Counted from the first letter of the stretch, positions 22,621-35,464 are shown. The stretch is 64,000 bases of DNA from Agroathelia rolfsii (GCA_018343915.1 JABRWF010000007.1:372001-436000); one strand, 5' to 3'. Notes: generated from the sequence alone by a model not told the origin. Numbers and translations: made by a program.

Positions 22621-23442
22621 GCCAAAAGAAAACGGTAATCGTATCGACAGACTTCCTGTATGTAACCGGTGAGAAAAACAGTGTTCTGTGCTCTGTAATT
22701 TTAGATTCAACAATTTGACGACGTGTTAGTCTCTGTTGTGTTATTAGTGACAAGATCGAGTCTCTGACAGCCATTGAAGAAGCACACTAAATTCATGCAT
22801 ATAACCTCCATTGAAATGTATAATTTGGATCTTGATAGTATGTATCAACATATATGCTAACCTAGGAGCCGATTGTCGGCAGTTGCAGTGAACAAGCAAC
22901 TTGACGGTCAGAAACCGATCTGAATAATAAAAATGAAAAGCGAGAATTTGAGCTCTCTGTTATTTAAATAGATACACTATTACAAACGGGTGCGACCTTC
23001 AGCCGATACCCTGGGGGAGGAGGGAAACATGTGTAACATTGCACTCAATGCATACTTTTGCATATCGTCGCGTAAGAGCTTGTCCGAAAAAAGAGTCATG
23101 AAGCTGCCGAGGCAATAGATACTGGATACCACTGGTATCTGTACGCACGTGAACGTTCAAGCTTCAAATTGTGCCCTGCATACAAAATGAAATGTCTTGC
23201 AAAAGTTTCCCTAGAATGGAATCATAAATGCTAATTTCGAGCCCGTAAGCATTATAGTGTGCAATGTTCCTTATGGACGATAATATGATAACACTCAAAA
23301 CCGGTTAATATTGTTTGAATTAGGTAACATTGTGAATCGATAGCTACATTCTCCTTCATGCATAGCAAGCCTAGTTGTATGGTATACCTGCACGTTTTTT
23401 GGCCTTAGCTTTTATGAACGTGCTGGAAATAAAATAAAATTA
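22621..23442. other. Intergenic, 3' flank of STT4
   Basis: AT-rich, no gene recognised on either strand. An (AAAT)n-like microsatellite (aaataaataaataaat) lies at about 23473-23488, inside the last STT4 intron just beyond this gap. Confidence 0.45.
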
Positions 23443-26400
23443 CTAACCATTTTGCAGCTACGATTTTTTGAAAAATAAATAAATAAATTAGTTTTGGGTG
23501 TTTCGTGAATTGAGTATGCATAAAAACAAGCCAGTAAAACAAAATTGGCCTGCTCACCCTCTGGAATTCATCATACGCCGTACTGCGTACATTCTCGTAA
23601 GCATTCCGAATCACACTTGCCATCCAATCCGCCGCCTGGCGCTCGCTGTAGCCTGGGACGAAACGGTCGCGTAGGCGTTTGATCGTGGGCTCGCCCTTGA
23701 ACGAGGGCAGACCTGTCTCTAGCATAAGCTGCACTGTGTCCACGAGCTGGTCTGTGTACGGTCGAATAGCGAGGAAGGCCTTGATTGTGAGATGTTGGAA
23801 GAGTTGGTAACCCTGAGAGTTTCTCCCTCCCATGAGCATGATCATCTCATGATTGAGCTTGAACGAGTTAGGCTCAAATTTCACGCCCTAATCGGGATGA
23901 CTAGTTAGAAAGGTTTAAATTGCTAATAGACAAGCAAGACTTACTCCGGGACGTATGTTGCACAAGCCATGGGGGGAGTCAAGTAAGTATTTCCACTTGT
24001 CTATGAGATAAAATGAAACACTTATCAATGTCAAACAAGAAGCCAAAGTCTGTAGCGCAAAAAAAATAATTAGATATGCTCTCTGTCCAATATGAAATAT
24101 TTTGCACCAACCAATATGAACGATGTGGCCATGTCCATCAATCATAATGTTTCCGTTGTGTCGGTCCTTGATCTGAAGTATATAGCATGCCACGGAATAC
24201 GCCGCCATAGACTGGATGAAGTTCAGACGCGCTTTCTGAAACGCAATAGTATCCTCGCCGCCGTATTTGGCAATGAAGAATCCAAGAAGGTCGTTCACTT
24301 TTGCCCGACCAAGTTCGTCGCGAGACGTTGCGTTGGGCACCACATCAATTACACCGCACTGTTCCGCTTCATATTAGGCAATATGGGAGAAAGAAAAGGG
24401 AGGCAGATGGAGACTGACACCAGGAGCAGTTGCTGTAACCCGATATGGGAAAAGATACAAGGGCAGGCCAACACTCGCAAATATATTCTTGAACATAGCG
24501 ATCACCTGCAAAGCGAGCACGTCCTGTCTACAGTCATCTCCCACCTTGAAAATAGCTTGTTGCCAAGTGTCGTATTCGGTCTTCACTTCCTTAGTGGGCC
24601 CATCGACATCAAGAGCAGAGTCGGATGGAGTATCAACTATAGTTCTCTGCTTGCGCACTTTGAAAGTAGCCATGAAAGGCGCCTAAATTGTGAATTAGAT
24701 ATAACGCCTTCGACATTCTGAGTTCGCTTTCGAACCTTGGCATGGCTTTGCAATGGCCGACCCGACTTCTTATCAATATCGACAACAATACCATCGGGAT
24801 TACTTGGTAGATAAACCCCGACTTCGACTTTAATTTTCGCCATCTCCTCGTCAATCTTGGCCTATTTTAAAGTTGAATTGAATAGAAAACCGCGGAGACA
24901 ATATTGATGACCTGCCTTCTTCTCTGGTTTTGAAGCTTTGATAAAGGGCTTCAGTTTGCCCGAGATGGAAGTAACCTCGTTGAAGAATCCAAATTCACGG
25001 TCATAAAACTCCTTGTCGATCCCAGAGAGCGTATTGACTATAATCTCGGTCATTGCATCCAAAGTGGGTTTGAGAGGATCCTCCTATCAAATCTTAAGTT
25101 AGGCAAAGCAAGCTCAGGGTGAGTCGACAGTGAAAATGTCATACCACTTCGGCAAGATCATCCTTATAGCAGTTTGCTTTCATATTCCAGATAATTTGGT
25201 GGCAGAAGAGCTGCGAGATCTTCGTTGTTTCGTGAATAAACCGAGAAACATAGCCTTACACGTATGTTACAATGGCTGAATCCATAAAATGATCTAACAA
25301 CGTACCTAGATCATCATGTCGAAGAGCTTGAACTACTTGAGGAATGAAGAAGAATGTGAGCTCCACGGGATGCTGCTCTAGCACACGATGTGCGTATTGC
25401 AGTATGATTGGATCGTTCTGGTACTTGCGCTCAAAGAAAGTGACGGCAATAACTGGAGGCACGGGTGCCCAGAGAAGAAGATGCTGGAAAAAGAGGGTTA
25501 TGGTTATTGAGTCTACTCACAATAATATTAACATATACTTACCTTAAGGTCGCGACGAACATTACCCTCCAGGTGGTCGCCCACGAGAAAAGCCAGTGCC
25601 TCGGATGTGTCGAGGACATCCACAGTACCAGATCGTACAAGCTTGACGACTTCATTGCCAATGGGGTGGCCTTTGAAGCGCTCGACAAGATGTACTGAGA
25701 TTGCCGGATTGATGTTCCACACTGTCCGGGCAATGGCCGCCCATTGGCTCTGTTGAGTGAATGAAACATCAGTCAATGGAAAAGGTTGACCATCATTTTC
25801 TGTAATCTTACCTCCGTCAAGTTGCGTTCGATCGATGTGGGATAATCCATACCCCGACGGGTGTCATTAGCAGGGTTATTCCAAACCATTAATCTTGCAA
25901 TTTCGTTTTCAACTAATAACCGAAGAGGCAGGTTGATGCTCTTCGTATCAGCAACGTATTCTGAGTCCACACGCTTTAGTTATTCGTTCAAAGTAGGCTT
26001 ATTTGAGCTTACTCACGGGTAATACGAGCAGAAGATTGTGTAACGGATAAGCTGGTGGTAGTAAAGGAACCGCGAACAGTATCTCGCTGCAGATAAGACA
26101 AAAACTCGGACAGTATTTTAACATCTGCATCGATTTGAACTCGACTAGCACCATAAGTCCACCTAGAAGCATAACATTAGTGTTGTAGGGGAGAAATAAT
26201 AAGGTAGACTTGCTGTGGTCGAACGGCAAACCATTCATATGCAACAGAATATAGGCATTGCCGCAAGACGTTCTCGCAGTAAGCGTCAAGACGGGAGCTC
26301 TTGAGTGTCTCAAATCCGAACAAAACAAAAGAGAATCGGAACTCTCTTGCTAGGGGATGTGTACTAGATCATTCCAGGTTAGAAAAAAATGAACCCGATA

Positions 26401-29400
26401 TCAATAATGCTTCAAAGCTGACCTCATAAGCAACCGCGCGTTGGCTGTGCGCAAGATCAACTGCTGAACGATGTGCATAACGTCTGACTTCCGATATCTC
26501 GCCGTTTGCATCCGGCTAAGCAGCATCTGCAGAACTAGCGTATGTGGAGTCAAAAGCCGGCGGGCATTCTTGTAGACACGGTCCATAATGTTTTGATCCG
26601 TAGGACTGTACTCAACACCATGACTGAAAGGATCTATGTAGCTGGAAGAGGGGTGTTAGTCAGATCAAGTACGTGATAGAAACTGGCAACTTACTTCAAG
26701 GATGTCGAGAATACGCCTTTCTCGAGCCTGATAGATTCCGACCAAGCAGATAAGATCTCGGACATGAGAGCAACCTCGAGTTCTGGTCTTTCCGCTATTA
26801 TCCATGTCCAGGCGTCAATGCCGGTTGATACTGATTGCGGTGAAGCAATCTCGAACGGTATGGACACGATATAATGCAGCAAGTCTAATTCAGGCTGAGC
26901 AAAGTTCAGTATAAAAAGGAAGTTGAGAGAGTCAAAATCAGCACGCCGAACCTCTGGATTGGAGATAATAAACGCTCCACAGCGGAATAACAAGCGCTTA
27001 AGGTCTTGAACTGTGAGAACACTCGTCTTGGATCTGATCTCCTGCAGACTCTTCTCCATCTTTGATTTCAGGGCCATTAGTTCTCGTAATGGTGCGACCT
27101 GAGGCGGCAATTTCTCTATTTTATCGGAAACTACGTATAATTGTTAGAATAGCCTGGAAGGAACATACAAAGTGTTTTACCTTCACGACTAGCTAAACGA
27201 AGTCCTGCAGCTTCACCAACAAAATAGGCCTTGCTCGCTATTTGATTGGTCAAAACCTTGGCTTGATCAGTTTGAAGTCGAGACAGAAAAGCAAGAGAAG
27301 CTAAGAATATTTGTTAGGAGATGCATGCCATCAAGAAGACGAAACACTCTACTGAGTTGGCGTTGCACAGGTCCTACTGCTTTCCCGAATCGTTCGGCAA
27401 TAGAGGCTCCAAGTTCGGTGGAGTCAAAACGGCCAGAAGTTTGATTGACAGCAAGATATTTCTGAGGCGTGCATTAGTATGATAACGATGTACCGTCAAT
27501 ATCGGATTAGATATACCTGGAGAGTTGATTGCAACTCAATTGGCGCGCGACTCAAAGCAAGATCAAACCAGATGTTTGCGCTGCGTTGAAGTGAGACAAG
27601 AATTTCATTCCGTATCCTATAATCATCCGTGAGCTGGAGCTTAATCTCCGTCCTATCTGACTGATATTCGTGCACGGGATTATACTAAACATTTTTTCGG
27701 TCGAATGATCAGACCGAGGCTCATACTATACGTCCGTAGAACGTACTTCATCAGTGAATTCGTCCTCGCACGCATGCTGAAGGAGAGTAAGAACTTCCAG
27801 GATGGCAAACACGAGCGGAGGGTCGCACATCAAGGATGGGAAAGAAGTAATGAGTCGATCAAGATATTTGAAAGCCACATCCCGAGCTTTCTCGATCCTG
27901 TGTGTGCTCCACACGAGCAAACTTTGAAGTTCCTTGGATAAATAATCGGGTATGGCCTGCTGGGACACCTGGACGTTGAGGTCGCCGATGCAGTTACGAA
28001 TGATCTAAGAAAGAAAAAAATAAGAACTCAAGTAAAAACACTGGAATGGAGAAAAAAAAACCTTTTCGGCAATGGATTCCATGCATCCGATGAGATTGGC
28101 ATGTTTGTTCAGGCCTGGGTTGATAAAATAGGTGACGAGAGAAGATGGGAGACCACTGGCAGCCCGCATAGTTTCAATGTCATGCATAGCATGTAAAAAT
28201 ACGATTTGACCAGATGACAAGGACCGAATTTCGCTTGAGCGCAGAGAGATATGCTTCAGTAGAGAGTTGCGGTGCTTGGTAATGACCTAAGGCCCCAGAC
28301 ATTTAGCCACGTATACTATTTCAAGGATGAAGAGAACGCTTACCGTATTTGCAAACTCCTGTCTTATGACAGTGTTATACTCTACGTCATTGGCAATCGA
28401 GTCATGTGCTTCCTCAATGACCAATGCAGGAGTCTTTGTCGCTATGTGCTGGAGAGCCGGCCTCTGCCATTCCATCGCAGATCCCTCGTTTGCTTCATCA
28501 GAGCTGAAGTGGAACAGCGCACACAGGAACCACATGTTACGGAAGAGTGTAATCATTTCAAGAGACGGATTTAGCTGTGGATTAAAGTCTGTGTGTTCTA
28601 ACAAGGCATCGATGGGAAGAAGCAAGGATGCGAGTTGCTCAATCATATCATCGGTCTATTGGCGTATGTGTAAGTGGAGAATTCTCTTCAAGAAATCAAG
28701 CCATGATCAGATGTTTACCTTGACCTGTTGCTTAGAGATGGCAATATTCTGAATAGCAACACCTTTGTCCGCGAAAAGAGCCAAAAGCTCTGCGAGGTAA
28801 ACATCATACAGCTCCGGACGACGATTCATCATCTGAGCAAGCCGTGTTTGGGCAGCGAGGACCTGACGGAAGGGACAATGAGTATAAACTCGTCGACGTC
28901 AACAAGAGCCAAATACCATATTATTAGAGAATCTCGGGTCATCCGGATTCGCAGAACGATTGATGTAAGAAAATGCTCGTATGATATCTGCAAATGAACT
29001 GCTAGGGGCATACAGCGCCAAGTCGACCAAGTGGGATGCAATGACAGCCTCGACAGCGGCGTCTGCGGTGCGCAAGCGCTGCAGTAGCATTGATACTGTA
29101 AGGCGTAAAACCTGTAAAAAAAACCCTTGAATGCTTTCGAGACCCTCATGATTACAAGCAAAAGCTACCTCATCAGTTTTGAATTCAAGAGCAAGCTTGG
29201 AAACAACGGCAATGGTGCTTATGCCAACTAGGCGCTTTTCTTCATCACTCAAACTTTTGAGACCGCTCTCTGCTACCTGCACTGCGGGAGTTGCTCTACC
29301 AGAGCTACTGTTTCCATATGGAGAGTTCACCTGAGAGCCCTCATATGGGTCCATGCTGGTAGCAGCAATATAATTCAAGAGGGAATACATGTTGGACATG

Positions 29401-31145
29401 ATCAGATTATCCCCCGGAGCCAACTAAAATTTAAAAGAATAAGAAAGCAGTAAGATAATTAGCAGTAAGATCCTACCTTGATGCAGAATGCAAGGCATTT
29501 AGCGGAGGCGACAAGAACAGGGGGAGTCCTGTGTTCCGATGCAAATTCAAAGTCAAATATGGTCATGGGCGAGGTCACGAATCTGCGAAGATGTGTAGCC
29601 ATGGGAGATGCAATCTCTCGGAAGCTGTGTAGTGCTGTCAGAAGAAAGGTAGATAAATACTTTGAGCTAATTGATGAACCTTTGGACAAGGACATTGGTG
29701 GCTTGAAGAGCGGCCTCCTGCACAAGGGGGTCAATCACGGGTGCTTGATCACTCAAAAGGCTCATGAGATGCGAGTGTAGAGTGAGGTCAACCTCGCGTA
29801 GTGCGATTGAGCAGACGCTAGACAATTTCTATTGGTCTCAGGTTAGTTGCATCCTTGCATCGAAAGGTACAGTTTCATACCAAGCTCTCAGAAATCGTCT
29901 CTGAAGCGTAAGTGTCAATAATTGGCGCAAAATCCATCTCTTGCATCTGGGCAACCAGATCTGAGAAACACTTCATCGCGGATGCCTCTGTTTGCTTCAG
30001 TGCATCTCGCAGAGGCTTGTCCGTTATGTCCAGTTTGACAGTGCTTCCGTTCCTCATTAACATAGACCATGCTCGGTTTGCAGCCTCGGCCTCGCCATCG
30101 AAATCATTGCGAACATCTGCCTCTTCTGGAGGGGCCAGCACTTGCGCCAGGACCGTCCACTGTGTCTCAATGACGCAACATGCTATAAAGTATCCGCTGA
30201 GAGGCCGACCACGGGAAATGTACCTGGCGAGAAGTGTCTGCATGTAATCAAGGACCTCGTCATCCGTGTCTTCATCATCCAGATTTGCGGTGAGAATGTT
30301 GTTCAGTCTGTCAATGACATCGATAGAAAATAGGGTATCAAGTTGCGAGGAGAGCGTGCGCCATTGCGACGCGGACCAAGCAAATGGGGTGGAGATGATA
30401 GCACGGTATAAGCCATGAATGGAAGGAGAAAATTGTGTGAGTACATCATTATCTAAAACAAAGATTAGCTCAGCTGTCCAGCAGTTCCCAAAATATGACA
30501 TACTAGAGCCATTCTTAATGTTTTCAATGGACACTTCAATGAAGGAACCGATGGCATCTACAACGCTCGGGATGTAGTCTGAGTGCAGGCTTGAGATGCG
30601 CAATAGAGCAGATACGGTAGAGTAGACCAGCTGGTCAGGCAGCGCCCATTCTAATGATGCCAAGTCATGGTCAGGAGAGCAACATATGAGAGTGTATAAA
30701 CATCGTACCTTCCCACGAGAGATTACGATCGAAGTCAATATAGGGTATATCGTCCAGTACATCCACGAGAGCGGGTATAATTGTAGTAATAGACTCGGAG
30801 ACATTCTTCTCGGGAAAGTTGGAGACCAGTTCTCCAAATGCGATATGGCAGTAAACCGTGGACGCCGACTGACATGTAGATGCATTAGGACCTGTAATGA
30901 TACTCTTATGAACCAAATGACTCACCATGAAGGTACGCTCAACCGGTTCACCATCTGCGGAAGGTTCTTCACGAGTCCTGACTTTGGATGCAATCAAGTC
31001 GGTAGCAAGTTTGAGGTCTTCTTCGCTGTCGACATTAGAGGCAATATCGGATAGGATGAGTTGATGAATGTTCAGTTCGAGACTAGATGTGCATTTGAGA
31101 TATGCGAGTCATCATGCTAGAGTATTAGGCATTTTACCAGTCCAT
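23443..31145 (-). CDS. STT4: Phosphatidylinositol 4-kinase Stt4 (PI4KA class)
   Basis: Type III PI 4-kinase making plasma-membrane PI4P, with Efr3 and Ypp1 as partners (known). A 7.7-kb gene with about 30 short introns. N-terminus [20 protein letters not shown] comes from an 8-nt initiator exon (31145-31138) joined over an intron beginning GTAAAA. The middle is a long alpha-solenoid (for example [18 protein letters not shown]). C-terminal part: the lipid kinase unique and PH-like region (VIPMV...[20 protein letters not shown]), [69 protein letters not shown] (catalytic loop DRHNGNIM), [13 protein letters not shown] (DFG), [38 protein letters not shown] and the end YDEFQRLQNG. The intron after DFGFLFDI has an ATAAGT donor rather than GT (about 24026), which would need checking. 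The stop is at 23443-23445, in a small last exon. Confidence 0.94.
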
Positions 31146-31432
31146 TGCGGATGTCTCTATATTATGAATAGATGTTACTAAGTAAATTCAAGAAATTGAA
31201 GTTGAGCAATGTAGTAGTCTGATATGAAGTCACTTTCGACTGTCACAGTCGTGGTTATGGCCAATCGTTAGTTTGCTTCCGGCTGTACTTCAAGTTGTGC
31301 TGACAAATGGCTTACAAGGTTGAAGAAAGGCTACGAGGTACGTAACACCAGCGTTTTACAATTACGGAAAAATATGGTAAATTACCCGTGCTGAGAGTTC
31401 AAGATAAAAATAAGAAAAAATAGAATGAATCC
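31146..31432. promoter_or_regulatory. STT4 promoter region
   Basis: A 287-bp gap between the STT4 start and the stop of the upstream minus-strand gene. AT-rich; no TATA box at a usual distance was picked out. Confidence 0.4.
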
Positions 31433-32716
31433 TCATTTTTGCACGGTCACCTCCCATCTCACGACCAATCCGCATTCATGCAATCCCGCCATCCACGAAG
31501 TCATGACCCTTTCCGCTCTCCACGATTTTCCCAGCTCCCTTTTCGCACGGGGCTGATAGTTGCTAATCTGAGTGCATGCTCTTCTCAGTCTTTTCGCGCT
31601 GTATTCGGATGTGTTGCGGACAGACACAGTAGTAAAGGGACGTAGCAGCGTGAGCACATGCGGGAGCGAGTTCAAAAGTGGTGTTACGGAGTATTCTTTC
31701 TCGTCCAATGCAAGTGAGTTAGAGTTCCTGTTGAGTTGACCACGCGGCATGAAGGCAACAGCACTGGTCCAAAAAGCGGTGTCCCAAAGAGAGATGTTGG
31801 AAGCGATGGCAGTGAACTCGATGACGAGCGGAATTCCGCGGGGTAGGATATCATAAGCATCTTCAAGCACTTTCTGAAGATGGGTATAGGCAACATAGTC
31901 GAGGTTAAGCCGATCGGGAGCTGTGAAGCGTTCATCGAAAGAGAGCAAGCGCAGTTGTTTACTGGGAAGCTCTTCTATGATATCTCGATTCATCCGCACT
32001 TAGGGAGAGGGACGCATATACTCACCTTGTTGCAGGCACAGCTGGGAAGAAAGATAAGAATCGCATACACAGGGACATATTAGGACCCATACCTTCTCAA
32101 GGCCCGAGAATAGATAAGACAATGTCATCCATTTGACGACGCGTAGGTATATCATGATGTCGACCTTGATGAGAAATTGCCAGTCATGGCAACGGATCTC
32201 TCCCAGAATGAATCTATGCATGTTGTCATTTGGATCTCGAAGTTGAACCTGGTTTTGGCAAAGATCACTAAGGACACGAGAAAGTGGCAAGGTAAGGGTT
32301 TTCTTCTGATGGCTTGAAGCGCTAGTGCTAGGATCATAAGGGAGATGCGAAGATATCGTAGTGTACCATTCCGGCCAGACAGAGTGGGGTGGTGTAAGAA
32401 CTTTGATCAAAGAGTCGAGTGCAGTCTTCTCTTGTTTTGATATGATTTCAGATGCTCTTGGATGAGTAGCATAATTACGAGCAGCACGCCAGCGAGATGG
32501 AAGCTTCCAAGTCCATATTCTTCGAAGTCGCATGCCAATACAGGTTGAAAAAAGGCCAACTGCTACTAGCGATGAGAATAGTTGCACAATAATTAGGTAG
32601 AAGAGTGCTATATCGGTGCGCCTAGGGACACATTTGGGCCCTGAGTTCAGAACCATAAGATCTGTACTGCCTGTGACATTGAGTCTGAGCTCGAGATCGT
32701 CATGCTGATTGTTCAT
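31433..32716 (-). CDS. Unrecognised protein with an N-terminal membrane segment
   Basis: No family recognised. Start MNNQHDDLELRLNVTGSTDL at ATG 32716; residues about 38-60 (IALFYLIIVQLFSSLVAVGL) form one hydrophobic segment followed by a basic stretch (RLRRIWTWKLPSRWRAAR), suggesting a single-pass membrane protein with a positively charged inner side. The soluble part contains LDSLIKVLTPPHSVWPEWY, HDWQFLIKVDIMIYLRVVKW and, after splicing, LRLLSFDERFTAPDRLNLDY, DILPRGIPLVIEFTAIASNI, TLLRPFTTVSVRNTSEYSAK. Two introns border a 16-nt exon (CTGTGCCTGCAACAAG, about 32052-32037) that joins LEK to LCLQQE and keeps frame. About 390 residues. Long, uninterrupted frames and good splice sites argue for a real gene; function unknown. 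Confidence 0.7.
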
Positions 32717-33189
32717 GGTAGAGTTCTGTCCCTGCCACTGGCATCCACGACGTAGCAGACATTAGTCACTCAACCACTGAACACAGCCACACATATTATG
32801 CGCCCGACTTGCGAGCAAAACTTGCAGGTTAATAAAAAATCTTAATAAATGTTTATGCAATATGATGCCTCAGGGAGCTCTCCGCTGTTACAGCTGCACC
32901 CTCGCACCATGATATGGTAGCACTAGTACACCACGGAATGCTTATAACTGGTAGTGAGCACGGGCGTAGCAGAAAATTCTACCAAAACCAAACCCTGCCG
33001 CGATCGCCTCATATTGCATCCCGGAAGCGATTATGAAAGTGTTCCATGTTTTCTTACCCTCCCCCTTGAGTGCACCTCAAAGACACTTAGTGATAGACGG
33101 CGTATGCCTCTAGACTTGGGCTGGGCTGGTTACACGTCACTTTGTGTACTGCAAAAATCAACCTGACTCAAAAATCGACATTCATAGTG

Positions 33190-33480
33190 GCAAAAATCCG
33201 AACAGCAAACTGACCGAAGACCTAAAGGTTTAGCAAATCAGCCAAGGCGCATCCGCGACAACATATTCAATACCATGACGTGAGCTGCCAGTGGTGATCT
33301 CGCCGACGACCTCGTATTTTATGTTTCTGCATAATCACGTCGTCTAAATACAACTATCTACTGCCGGCCTAGGAGGTCTAGCGGAAAGCAATCGTTGAGA
33401 AACTATCTTTGAAAGACACATGTCATTATAGCATCTCGTAGTGAAGTAAAAACGGTCAAATAGGTCGTCGGGTGACCGTC
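33190..33480 (-). repeat. Duplicate unit, copy A (diverged)
   Basis: Shares ordered blocks with 34920-35310: actgaccgaagacctaaagg, gtgatctc...acctcgtatttt...ttc, ataatcacg, taggaggtc, gaaac/gaaa and ggtcaaataggtcgtcg. On the minus strand both copies encode related peptides: RNIKYEVVGEITT here and RNTKYEVVDEITS in copy B. It looks like two decayed copies of one gene or transposon segment. Confidence 0.65.
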
Positions 33481-33636
33481 ACTCCGTCACATCCATCGAG
33501 GCTACGCAAGCCAAAAAAAAAGGTGTTTTTAGAAAAATATCGCACAAAAGCCGCAGGGGACCTTTGCGCATATTTTTCTAAAAACGCCGTTTTTGACTTG
33601 CGCCTCTGTGATAGAGTGTCTACATCTTGGGCCCCA
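33476..33636. repeat. Foldback (MITE-like) element, perfect 16-bp core
   Basis: GTTTTTAGAAAAATAT at 33525-33540 is perfectly inverted at 33570-33585 around a 29-bp loop. The match continues outwards imperfectly: CGCAAG at 33505-33510 with CTTGCG at 33597-33602, and CACTC at 33480 with GAGTG at 33614-33618. All pairs are centred on about 33550-33555, so the whole is one hairpin of about 160 bp. Confidence 0.75.
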
Positions 33637-34499
33637 GCTAATGTGCTGGCTGGGCTAAGAGAGAGTGGCAATGCGGATGGGGTGAAAGCACGGAGCGCTT
33701 TCCGAACTCGGGTAGGTAGCGCATGCGGAGAGATCGAGGCAAGTAGCGATCCCTGAACAATAGGAGGGCAACGACGCAGCAAGCAAGCCTCGGTCCCCAC
33801 GAGTAGAAAAGGAGTTGCACAACTTGCTGTAATTTGTCTGGTGCTAGCTATTGGCGGCAACGTGCCTACGGCATCTAGATGTGGTGTATACAATCTTTCA
33901 CCTTGAGTTCAGCCTCAATGTGTAGCACTAGGATTCACGCATGTTTGCACGGCCTATGGCCTTGTTTCCGCTTGAGGCCGGCGGCTTGAGATCATCTTCA
34001 TAAATGAAATTTTGTTAAAAGACGCGCAAGTTGGCTGGAATTGGTGATAGAGGCGAAGTTTTTGTCGGGCTCGAAATTCGGACAATTCTCTGGGTAAGTG
34101 TTGAGGCTAGTTGGCATAGTGTGTATTACAAACAGTAATCACAGGATAGAAAGTATCAGCAAGTGAAAACGAGAGCAAGCGCGGTCAGTGCTGGCGGCTG
34201 CAGAGAGAGAAGGTGCAGCTGCCAGCAGCACCGGTACACGCGGGCCAAAGACACCGCATTACGCAGACATTGTGTCATCTTGGCGCAAAGCATCTATTAA
34301 CAGAAGGCAAGAGATGGGCTATGTTGTTCAAGGTTAGAAGACTGGATGATAGTGATGACAGTGGTACAATGTACCCCTTTTCGGCTATTGCTTCAAATTA
34401 AAGAAGCCAATCACTCCAATCTACTGTACATGAGGCTTGCCATGACTTGATCAATTCGCCTCATGCTAGAAACCCCGCGCAATCCATGCGTCAGACGCG

Positions 34500-34610
34500 T
34501 CAGGTACAAACATGTTTAATGAATAAGTCAGTCTAGAGTTATGCATCCTTGTTATTAAAACCGGAGCTAACTCGGCCCCGAGCATAACTTATTCATCTAA
34601 CGCTCGCATG
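34500..34610 (-). repeat. SINE-like fragment, copy 1
   Basis: On the minus strand 34561-34607 reads GCGTTAGATGAATAAGTTAT, then GCTCGGGGCCGAGTTAGCTC, closely similar to the start of the copy at 35465-35580 (GTGTTAGGTGTACAAGTCGT ... GGCTAGGTTAACTCCGG). The 3' part of this copy has lost the similarity. Called from similarity between the two copies only. Confidence 0.45.
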
Positions 34611-34919
34611 AATTCCTGTTTAACAGTACAATAGCAGAGCCCTGAGGTTGTTTGTATGATCTAATACAATGGTTTCAGCTAGTATATGCTATCATTTTCT
34701 CAGATGTTATTCCTGGACGGCTGCCATTCTAGTTTCAATACCTTCCGCTGGCCCTGACCTGACCTCATGTTATATCTTGGAAATGAATCAGAAACTTTTG
34801 TACCCTTCCCATGAATGTGCTCCAAGGACAGCCAGTGGGAGAAACCATATTTCCCTAGACTAAACTGCCACACTGCAAAGCTGATCGTAGTCAAAATGTT
34901 TCATAATTATTATCTTGTG

Positions 34920-35310
34920 GCGACAGTCTGAGTAATAGACTGACCAAAGAACCAAAGGTAAGACAGCCTCATTCAATCATATCTTCTTCAAGTTCCTCAT
35001 GTTCCAAGGTAATTGTAACTACCCCGTCATTAAACATCTCATTCTCGGAAAGTGTCTTCTCCACGGATCGGTTAGCCACATCTACTAGAACATGCGTGTT
35101 GTTGTGATGTGCGCTCGTGATCTCATCAACTACCTCGTATTTGGTGTTTCGATACAAAATCACGGCGCCTATGCCAAAATACTCCTAATATGCTATTGAC
35201 TTAGGAGGTCGAGAAATCGATGACTTGGAAACCGTCTCGGAAGGACATAGCGTGAGGTCAATATAACACATCCTAGTAACAGAGGGTCAAATAGGTCGTC
35301 GACCCAGGTT
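34920..35310 (-). repeat. Duplicate unit, copy B, with a residual open frame
   Basis: Second copy of the 33190-33480 unit. Minus strand 35163-34969 is open: VILYRNTKYEVVDEITSAHH, then VLVDVANRSVEKTLSENEMF and an acidic end (LEHEELEEDMIE). Upstream on the same strand another frame gives MSFRDGFQVIDFSTS and then stops, so the unit is probably a broken gene. The protein family was not recognised. Confidence 0.55.
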
Positions 35311-35464
35311 AAAGATGCTCACTTACGACATCGAGTTAACACTGAGAGATAAGGTTGAACCAACTTTGTTGCCATGTACCTGTCGAAGGGCTCCGAGAAC
35401 ATATTGAATAACGGCATTTGATGCAAAGGTTGTAGTATTGTGCACTCGGCCTTGTGCTAGACAC

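Noticed and set aside
24092..24721. Plus-strand open frame of 209 codons
   Set aside because: It is the antisense of the STT4 kinase exons, which carry conserved motifs; the plus-strand peptide has none.
33456..33893. Minus-strand open frame of about 145 codons
   Set aside because: It runs through the foldback element, has low-complexity composition and no family motif.
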